From the NCBI GenBank assembly GCA_003987725.1, contig RXJH01000003.1, positions 619,524 to 683,523 on the forward strand: DNA of 64,000 nt. Reading direction: 5' to 3'. The stretch is from Hyphomicrobium sp. (GTDB lineage: Bacteria > Pseudomonadota > Alphaproteobacteria > Rhizobiales > Hyphomicrobiaceae). How positions within the stretch are numbered: position 1 is the first letter of the stretch; each line of letters starts with the position of its first letter. Shown here piece after piece: positions 57,832 to 64,000 of this stretch. A program made the translations under genes and the position numbers. A model generated the notes under the pieces. The model ran no database searches. It worked only from the letters and a program-made list of their open reading frames with translations, and was not told the DNA's origin.

Positions 57832-59885
57832 CCGACGAAAAGAAATCCGTTCCCTCTATCTCTGTCTCCTACGCGCGCAACGGCGCTTCGACGAAAGCCA
57901 ACGCCCTCGGGATGAGGCCGATGCAGGAACGCGCATATGAAAAGCGTGGCGAACCGTATCTACTCATCAAGTCTCCCCCAGCCTCGGGCAAGAGCCGAGC
58001 GCTTATGTTCATCGCGCTTGACAAGCTTGCCAACCAAGGCCGCAAGCAGGCCATCATCGTCGTGCCGGAAAAATCCATAGGCGCGAGCTTCAACGACGAG
58101 CCGCTGGCCAAGTACGGATTTTGGGCCGACTGGCGCGTCGAGCCGAAATGGAACCTTTGCAACGCCCCAGGCGGGGACAATGGCGGCAAGGTCAATTCAC
58201 TGGGGGCGTTTCTTGCGAGCGACGACAAGGTGCTGGTGTGCACTCATGCGACCTTCCGCTTTGCCGTGGACAAGTTCGGCGTGGAAGCATTTGACGACCG
58301 GCTGATTGCCGTGGACGAGTTCCATCATGTTTCCGCCGATCCCGACAGCAAGCTCGGCCAGCACCTCGGACAGCTCATTGCGCGCGACAAGACGCATATC
58401 GTGGCAATGACCGGCTCCTACTTCCGAGGTGACGCCATGCCCGTGCTGGCCCCACATGACGAAGCAAAATTCGATACGGTCACCTACACCTATTACGAGC
58501 AGCTCAATGGCTACGAATATCTGAAACAGCTCGATATGGGCTACTTCTTCTATTCCGGCTCGTACACTGACGACATTCTGAACGTCCTCAATCCCGCCGA
58601 GAAGACCATTATCCATATCCCGAATGTCAATTCGCGCGAAAGCACAAAGGACAAGATCAAGGAGGTGGAGCACATCATCAGCGAGCTGGGCGAATGGCAG
58701 GGCGTCGACCCCGCGACCGGCTTCCAGCTTGTGAAGACGGCAGAGGGCCGCATGCTGCGCATCGCTGATCTGGTTGACGACGACCCGAACAAGCGTGATC
58801 GCGTTTCGACTGCGCTGAAAGACCCTGCGCAGAAGAACAACCGCGACCATGTAGATATTATCGTCGCGCTTGGCATGGCGAAGGAAGGCTTCGACTGGAT
58901 TTGGTGCGAACACGCGCTGACGGTCGGCTATCGGTCCAGCCTCACGGAAATCGTGCAGATCATCGGGCGCGCAACCCGCGATGCGCCGGACAAGACCCGC
59001 GCGCGCTTCACGAACCTGATCGCAGAGCCAGACGCTTCGGAGGAAGCTGTCACCGAGGCGGTGAACGACACACTGAAAGCAATCGCAGCAAGCCTTCTTA
59101 TGGAGCAGGTTCTTGCCCCGCGCTTTGAGTTCAAGCCGAAGAGGCAGGGAAGCGGCCCAACTCCAGGATTTGACTACGGCGAAGGCGGCTATGATCCAGA
59201 CAAGTGCAATGTGGGCTTCAACGAGCAGACGGGGCAGTTCCAGATCGAGATCAAGGGGCTTGCCGAACCCAAGAGCAAGGAGGCGGCACGCATTTGCCAC
59301 GAGGACTTGAACGAGGTGATTGCCGCCTTTGTTCAGGAGAAGACAGCCATCGAACGCGGACTCTTTGATGAGGAACTTGTGCCGGAAGAACTGACGCAGG
59401 TTCGCATGGGCAAGATCATCAAGGACAAATATCCAGAACTTGATGAGGAAGATCAGGAGGCTGTGCGCCAACACGCCGTTGCCGCCCTCAATCTGACGCA
59501 GCAGGCGAAGCAGCTTGCGATTGATGGTGAAGACGACGAGCCGAGCCCCAACACGGCGTTGATCGACGGTGTGCGTAAGTTCGCGATGGACGTCCGAGAG
59601 TTAGACATCGACCTGATCGACCGGATCAACCCTTTCGGCGAAGCCTATGCTATTCTCGCCAAGACGATGAGCGAAGAAAGTCTCAAGCAGGTCGCGGCCG
59701 CGATTGCCGCTAAGCGCACGACGCTGACGCCGGAGGAAGCCAAGGAGCTTGCTGTGCGCGCCGTTAAGTTCAAGAAAGAACGTGGACGGCTCCCTTCAAT
59801 CAGTTCGACCGATGCCTGGGAAAAGCGGATGGCAGAAGGCGCAGCCGCATTTGTGAAGTTCAAGGATGAGGGCCGCTATGGGTGA
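57828..59885 (+). CDS. SF2 DEAD/DEAH-type helicase of the methyltransferase operon
   Basis: 685 residues. Motifs in order: Q-like PMQERAYE, Walker A PPASGKSRA (51-56 core), DEAH-type VDEFHH (162-167), motif III MTGSYF, a RecA2 domain with VALGMAKEGFDW, and motif VI QIIGRATR (377-384). The C-terminal about 260 residues are acidic and helical with no nuclease signature. Expected to translocate on DNA in an ATP-dependent way. It overlaps both neighbours (ATGA at its start, 8 bases at its end), so the three proteins should be made together. Confidence 0.9.
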   Translation: MTDEKKSVPSISVSYARNGASTKANALGMRPMQERAYEKRGEPYLLIKSPPASGKSRALMFIALDKLANQGRKQAIIVVPEKSIGASFNDEPLAKYGFWADWRVEPKWNLCNAPGGDNGGKVNSLGAFLASDDKVLVCTHATFRFAVDKFGVEAFDDRLIAVDEFHHVSADPDSKLGQHLGQLIARDKTHIVAMTGSYFRGDAMPVLAPHDEAKFDTVTYTYYEQLNGYEYLKQLDMGYFFYSGSYTDDILNVLNPAEKTIIHIPNVNSRESTKDKIKEVEHIISELGEWQGVDPATGFQLVKTAEGRMLRIADLVDDDPNKRDRVSTALKDPAQKNNRDHVDIIVALGMAKEGFDWIWCEHALTVGYRSSLTEIVQIIGRATRDAPDKTRARFTNLIAEPDASEEAVTEAVNDTLKAIAASLLMEQVLAPRFEFKPKRQGSGPTPGFDYGEGGYDPDKCNVGFNEQTGQFQIEIKGLAEPKSKEAARICHEDLNEVIAAFVQEKTAIERGLFDEELVPEELTQVRMGKIIKDKYPELDEEDQEAVRQHAVAALNLTQQAKQLAIDGEDDEPSPNTALIDGVRKFAMDVRELDIDLIDRINPFGEAYAILAKTMSEESLKQVAAAIAAKRTTLTPEEAKELAVRAVKFKKERGRLPSISSTDAWEKRMAEGAAAFVKFKDEGRYG

Positions 59886-61098
59886 TCTGGACCTCGATGA
59901 ACTGCGCGAAGAACTTGACGAATTTGCGCAGCCTGAAAAGAAGGGTGCTCGGTCGCCGCGCGAAGAACGCATTATTGCGGGTTTCGAGGAAATCCAACGC
60001 TTCGTCGAGCAGAATGGTCGCATTCCGCAGCATGGCGAGGAGCGCGACATCTTCGAGCGGCTTTATGCAGTGCGCCTTGATCAACTGCGTTCGCTCGGTG
60101 AATGCCGCTCCCTTCTTGCGTCGATGGATCATCAAGGGCTGCTCACGGTCGCGGAAGCCGTTGCTGCGACGCCAGCGGAAACTATGGACGACGACGAGTT
60201 GCTTGCCGAGTTGGAAGGCGCGGCGGGTTCAGCAGACATCACCGCGCTTCGGCATGTGCGTGCGACCGCCGAGAAGCGCGCCGCCGAGGAAATTGCCAAT
60301 CGAACTCCCTGCAAAGACTTTGAGGGGTTCAAGCCGTTGTTCGATCGGGTGGCGAAAGAACTTGAAACCGGGGAGCGGATCACGCGCCGCATCAGGAAAG
60401 ACGCAGGCTTTCTGAAATCAGATATCAAGGCGGGAGAGTTCTTCATCCTTGGCGGCCAAACGGCGCTTGTTGCCGAAGTAGGTGAGCCGATTAAGGCCCC
60501 CAATGGCCAATTGGATGCGCGACTACAAGTGATTTATTCAAACGGTACGGAGAGCAATCTCTTGCTCCGATCGCTTCAGCGCGCACTATATAAAGACGAG
60601 ACCAGCCGTCTCATTTCCGAGCCATCCGCTGGTCCATTGTTCACGGACGAAGCCAATGACGGTGATCTCGCGAGTGGTACGATCTACGTTTTGCGCAGCA
60701 AGTCTGGGCATCCGGTTGTCGCCGCTCACCGCGACGTTCTGCACAAAATCGGCGTGACGGGCGGTGATGTGGTGCAGCGGATCGCCAATGCAAAGCTTGA
60801 TCCGACCTTCCTTATGGCCGATGTGGAAATCGTTGCCACCTATGAACTCTACAACATAAACCGCACCAAACTCGAAAATTTGATCCATCGCGTTTTCGAT
60901 CCCGCACGCCTCGACATCGAAATCAAGGATCGCTTCGGCAAGCCGGTCATTCCGCGGGAATGGTTCCTCGTCCCCGTCTTCATTGTGAACGAAGTCGTGG
61001 AGCGCATAAAGGACGGGACGATTACCAAATATTTTTACGATCCTCAGACCGCCAATCTCGTATTGGCTGGCAGAAAAAAATCAGGGGGCGATAAGTAA
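59878..61098 (+). CDS. GIY-YIG nuclease family protein (T5orf172/MUG113 domain)
   Basis: 406 residues from the ATG at 59878, eight bases before the helicase stop. N-terminal two thirds: charged helical region (LDELREELDEFAQPEKKGAR, then a middle part with GEFFILGGQTALVAEVGEP). The C-terminal domain is of T5orf172 type: TIYVLRS (Y270), KIGVT (290-294), R301, and E333 in the LENLIHRVF helix, then PREWFLVP. These are the GIY-YIG catalytic positions. It would provide the cutting activity that the methyltransferase lacks. Confidence 0.88.
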   Translation: MGDLDLDELREELDEFAQPEKKGARSPREERIIAGFEEIQRFVEQNGRIPQHGEERDIFERLYAVRLDQLRSLGECRSLLASMDHQGLLTVAEAVAATPAETMDDDELLAELEGAAGSADITALRHVRATAEKRAAEEIANRTPCKDFEGFKPLFDRVAKELETGERITRRIRKDAGFLKSDIKAGEFFILGGQTALVAEVGEPIKAPNGQLDARLQVIYSNGTESNLLLRSLQRALYKDETSRLISEPSAGPLFTDEANDGDLASGTIYVLRSKSGHPVVAAHRDVLHKIGVTGGDVVQRIANAKLDPTFLMADVEIVATYELYNINRTKLENLIHRVFDPARLDIEIKDRFGKPVIPREWFLVPVFIVNEVVERIKDGTITKYFYDPQTANLVLAGRKKSGGDK

Positions 61099-61565
61099 AC
61101 GGAGGGCAAATGGTGGTGCACTTCGATAATTGGACTATAACGCGCGTGATATTACGGCCAGCTTCAACGTTCACGCAGGAACGCTGCCCGACTCGAGGAG
61201 ACGAGCAGCCACCTGGAACGGGAACGTGACTTTGCTTGTGGGCGCTGGAAATCGCGGCAAGGCGGCGCTTCAATGTCGCGACAGAATGCGTGCCCGCGTG
61301 TGCGGCCCGGGTAGCAGCAACCATGAGAGCGGGCTCGGGTAGAGTTCCGCCTTAGTGTTGGATTGCAGTGAAATTGGACTCGTGCGCGATCTGCGTGCTG
61401 GGCAGGCCGGCACGGAAATATTCCTCGACTCTGCCCACAGCAGTTTTGCAATTAATTGCAAATCTCGCAGCAGGGCGAAGCGGCTTGGAAGTTAGTCGCG
61501 ATAATGAATGTTATCGGGAGTAATCAGCGCTGATCCTCCCGCGGTTAAGGTGGGCTTGGGGAGCT
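61099..61565. other. Region between the convergent nuclease and KAP genes, no gene
   Basis: 467 bases with only short chance ORFs on both strands; the left 250 bases are GC-rich and the right side AT-richer. A frame with NVATECVPACAARVAATM-like sequence near 61270-61335 looks like a gene remnant but matches nothing I can name. No terminator with a clear T-run was found. Confidence 0.4.
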
Positions 61566-63404
61566 CTACTTGCCCTCGAACGGAGCGGCACTCCACTCGG
61601 CGTACTTTTTAAGACGCCAGCGAGCAATTCCAGATGCTTCATTCGAGCAACGTTCCAACTCCGCTGATAACTGCTTGAGCCAATCGCCCTCCGAGATGAG
61701 TTCGCGCGACAGACGTTGGTGATCGTATCGCTCCTTGAGGGCTAGTATTGCCCGTCTCTGATCCGACGGTTGAAGACTAAGCAGCGCGTCAACAAACGCT
61801 TTAAGATCGATGTGCTTTAACAGCGGTACGTTCCAATAAACGTTGCCGCTCCCGGTTGAACTGATTTGCGTGATGAACTTGTCGGGCTTGAAACGCAACT
61901 CATCAAGCAACGCGTCCGCCTTCCCAGGAAGACTCGCTTCGAAAGACCGCAGCAGCGCATCCCGGAGGTAGTCTCGAACCTCGCGAAACTCTGTTGTGTC
62001 GGAGTTTACAAACCCAAAACCGTATGAGGGCGGCAAGCCTTCGAAGTATTCGTCGTAATCTCGTGGCAGCGCTTTTGTACGCTCTAAGTCGTCGATGTAG
62101 GCTTTGCACTCTGAGACAACACTCGCACGCGTTAACGCGAGAACCTCTGCTTCGGACAAGAACAGCCGAAGACCAGTAACATGTAGTATCTCACCTGGTT
62201 CGAGAAATTCGCGTGCTACGAACTGCTTCTCCATCTTCGCGACAGCTGAATTGAACTCGTCGTCGCTTACATTGAAGATCGACCAGACTGTCCGCCACGC
62301 CGGCAATTCCGACGGTTGTACAAAAAGGCTGCTTGTCGAGAGGCCCTTCTCCGTCGCATTTGGATCGAACCATCCATTCTTAAGGCCGTCAGCCAGCACT
62401 CGACCGTCAAATACAGTCTGGTCAAAGGATAAAGTTGGGTATCTGTCTTCGAGCGCCTGAACGCGAGATGCGGGCTCTGCGTCCGATTTCTTGCGCTGAT
62501 ATTTCGAAACCTCTCGCACCATCTTATTTTCGAAGAGGTCGATTATTTCAGCTGAAGTTGCCCGCCCCAGTCGATATTCGATAGCCAAGGACAACGACGC
62601 TCCAAAAAGCCAACTGGCAGCCTCTTTATTTTTCCAAACATAGGATGGGAAACCCGCTGCGAACCGCTCAAAATCCCACAATGCATGTTTTAGGACGCGC
62701 AGATTTCCGCTGTCAGATTGCTCGTAGATTTGAATAATGGCCGCTTTGTTCTCAGACAGGTATTTGTTCGCTGCCTCGTCGGCTATCGACGCAATGAATT
62801 CATCCAATGCTTCATTAACGCATGCTCGCACTTCGAGCGTTTGCCCTATGAGCTTTTCCTTGATTTCGGGATAGCGCTGATCCTTTTTCTCAACTAGCTC
62901 TTTCTCGTTAGCAATCAGAATAACCTTGAAATCCGAGTGTTCAACAAGCGAGTTGATATAACCAAGGACTTCGTCAAGTGGCATCCTGCAACGTTCCAAA
63001 TCGTCAAAAATCAGGACACGACCTGTCGGGTTAGCGAGCTTCGCTACGTCAAGCTCTGGCAGCGTTGGGGAAACGCTACCATCCTCCTTGCCGTCACCGT
63101 CGACGTCGAATTTGATGCTAGCCTTCAGCAACCCTTTCCCGACCGCCGTCAATATTTTCATTGGCTTTGAGGATAGGACGGGATGAAGCTGTCTCCAAAA
63201 TTCCTCCTCGATTTGTCGAGTGCTCGTCATTCCGTAAAGGCTGATGTAGAGGTGCTTTATTTCGTACGTTCGTAAGAACTGATTGACGAAATGGGTTTTA
63301 CCCGCGCCCCAGGGGCCGTTTAGAAGAACTGCATAGTTCAGCGTCCGCGCATCTGCGCAATATCCCACGAGGTATTCGGTAGCAGCTTGGTTTGTATCGC
63401 TCAT
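61566..63404 (-). CDS. KAP-family P-loop NTPase
   Basis: 612 residues. Walker A GPWGAGKT at 30-37, Walker B VLIFDDLER at 130-138 (the DDLER form is typical of the KAP/STAND group), sensor-like VILIANEKEL near 160. The remaining 400 residues are helical with Trp/Leu-rich segments (ASWLFGASLSLAIEY) but no clear transmembrane pair. KAP NTPases often sit in mobile and defence islands. Codon use and GC are clearly lower than in the housekeeping genes. A TATAAT at 63571-63576 (minus strand) is a possible -10 element. It converges with the nuclease gene. Confidence 0.85.
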   Translation of the reverse strand: MSDTNQAATEYLVGYCADARTLNYAVLLNGPWGAGKTHFVNQFLRTYEIKHLYISLYGMTSTRQIEEEFWRQLHPVLSSKPMKILTAVGKGLLKASIKFDVDGDGKEDGSVSPTLPELDVAKLANPTGRVLIFDDLERCRMPLDEVLGYINSLVEHSDFKVILIANEKELVEKKDQRYPEIKEKLIGQTLEVRACVNEALDEFIASIADEAANKYLSENKAAIIQIYEQSDSGNLRVLKHALWDFERFAAGFPSYVWKNKEAASWLFGASLSLAIEYRLGRATSAEIIDLFENKMVREVSKYQRKKSDAEPASRVQALEDRYPTLSFDQTVFDGRVLADGLKNGWFDPNATEKGLSTSSLFVQPSELPAWRTVWSIFNVSDDEFNSAVAKMEKQFVAREFLEPGEILHVTGLRLFLSEAEVLALTRASVVSECKAYIDDLERTKALPRDYDEYFEGLPPSYGFGFVNSDTTEFREVRDYLRDALLRSFEASLPGKADALLDELRFKPDKFITQISSTGSGNVYWNVPLLKHIDLKAFVDALLSLQPSDQRRAILALKERYDHQRLSRELISEGDWLKQLSAELERCSNEASGIARWRLKKYAEWSAAPFEGK

Positions 63405-63638
63405 TAGGAAATGTCTCTCGGATCAACCGGGCGCACTGGTGATGGTGGTGGGCGAACGAGCTTCAATCTTTCGTCGGGTCGAAATTGAACTCTGCCATAT
63501 GCGGTTTAGGAGGCAGAGACAAAAATCTGACGGGCGACCTTCGTTTTTGAAAGAGCAATCGGATTCCTATATTATATTGATGCAATCGATGTCGTCGCTT
63601 TCAAACGGCTGTTTCGACGCCACAACTTCACGGACTGG

Positions 63639-64000
63639 TCAGGTCAACACCGGTTTGAATTCTGGTTGAGGAAGCGATCGCGCACGTGTCAGGATCGCAT
63701 CGGCGAGATCAAAGCAATGGTGTTGTGCGTGAGGGGTGGGCCTTTGCATGAGGTCGAGAGTAACCTCTCGCAGCGCATGTACAACGGGTTCCTTTTCAAG
63801 CAACGCACGCGCTTCAGCTGGCCGACAGACTAGTCGCAGTTGGTCTGTTCCTCCCATGACTTCACTCGCAATGTAAACGTCGCAGCCGGCGAGATTTTCA
63901 AGGTTGCGGCCAAAAGTGCGCCTCAAGACGGAACCCCTCCCATAGAACTGCATCATAGAGCCCTCCGGTCCTTCAAAAGCCACCGCCGACCACTGCCAGC
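63639..64000 (-). CDS. Unknown protein, 5' end probably outside window
   Basis: The frame is open to the right edge; possible starts inside the window are a GTG at 63983 and an ATG at 63956 with GGAGG seven bases upstream, giving 114 or 105 residues. The visible sequence (YGRGSVLRRTFGRNLENLAG, then CDVYIASEVMGGTDQLRLV) matches no family I recognise. It is on the same strand as the KAP gene, 234 bases upstream of it, and could be an operon partner or the end of a longer gene. Confidence 0.5.
   Translation of the reverse strand, partial: WQWSAVAFEGPEGSMMQFYGRGSVLRRTFGRNLENLAGCDVYIASEVMGGTDQLRLVCRPAEARALLEKEPVVHALREVTLDLMQRPTPHAQHHCFDLADAILTRARSLPQPEFKPVLT

Larger units (their letters stand above)
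52463..64000. mobile_element. Predicted genomic island beginning at tRNA-Pro (right end outside window)
   Basis: From the tRNA 3' end onward, gene content changes from conserved housekeeping blocks to phage-type, restriction/defence-type and orphan genes. Codon use becomes less GC-biased, most strongly in the KAP gene and part of the methyltransferase. Long stretches without genes hold gene fragments. No integrase or second copy of the tRNA 3' end was seen before the window edge, so the island call is an inference from tRNA position and content. Confidence 0.55.

Noticed and set aside
58197-59474. 425-codon open frame antisense to the helicase gene
   Set aside because: Opposite-strand shadow of the helicase; no ribosome binding site or motif, and the helicase motifs on the plus strand are complete.
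54976-61098. DISARM, BREX or type I restriction assignment for the three-gene operon
   Set aside because: No DUF1998, PLD, PglZ, BrxC, HsdS or HsdR features are present; the third gene is a T5orf172/GIY-YIG protein, which these sets do not have.
61130-61451. Short ORFs on both strands between the nuclease and KAP genes
   Set aside because: No start signals or family matches; one frame looks like a gene remnant but cannot be named.

Overview
The window is a piece of an alphaproteobacterial chromosome, most likely from the order Hyphomicrobiales (Hyphomicrobium-like). This rests on gene order and on the protein families, not on any database search. Typical alphaproteobacterial blocks are: argS, SPOR protein, nagZ, scpA, scpB, tatABC, serS, surE, LysM/LytM lipoprotein; yajC, secD, secF, Mth938-like, phytoene-synthase-like; and bamE, cytochrome bc1 chaperone, DUF177, plsX, fabH, ihfA, merR. 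Coding DNA is GC-rich with strong third-position GC bias up to about 52.2 kb.

Layout. 0-5.2 kb: 3' part of valS, an AraC regulator divergent from an EamA exporter, a DUF2939 protein and a membrane-anchored M48 protease. 5.6-11 kb: ilvD overlapping an ExoR-like Sel1 protein, xthA, erpA, dgt. 11.1-23.8 kb: argS, SPOR protein, nagZ, scpAB, tatABC, a 49-residue secreted peptide gene with its own terminator, serS, surE, and a LysM/degenerate-LytM lipoprotein. 23.8-29.5 kb: a palindromic repeat, a DUF815 ATPase, and the yajC-secD-secF membrane insertion operon followed by homologues of the two mitochondrial complex I assembly factors NDUFAF3 and NDUFAF6. 29.5-42 kb: a large GDSL/SGNH hydrolase, trmFO, mntH with an operator-like palindrome, DUF2157 and GDYXXLXY membrane proteins, RidA, small secreted proteins, a DUF937 protein and the proton-pumping pyrophosphatase hppA. 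42-52.2 kb: bamE, bc1 chaperone, DUF177, plsX, fabH, ihfA, merR, a phosphopantetheinyl transferase, an orphan secreted protein, an APC permease and a secreted alpha/beta-hydrolase-like protein.

At 52385-52462 lies tRNA-Pro(GGG). Everything to its right looks like an accessory island that runs off the window: an HNH-AP2 endonuclease gene, a ThyX fragment, an unknown 170-aa gene, then a tightly coupled three-gene operon (MmeI/YeeA-type adenine methyltransferase without a visible nuclease domain, SF2 helicase, T5orf172/GIY-YIG nuclease), a convergent KAP-family P-loop NTPase, and an unknown gene cut by the window edge. The three-gene operon reads as a split restriction-modification or anti-phage system: modification and target recognition in the first protein, ATP-driven movement on DNA in the second, cleavage in the third. 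With the KAP NTPase it makes a small predicted defence island. No integrase, transposase or CRISPR array is visible in the window.
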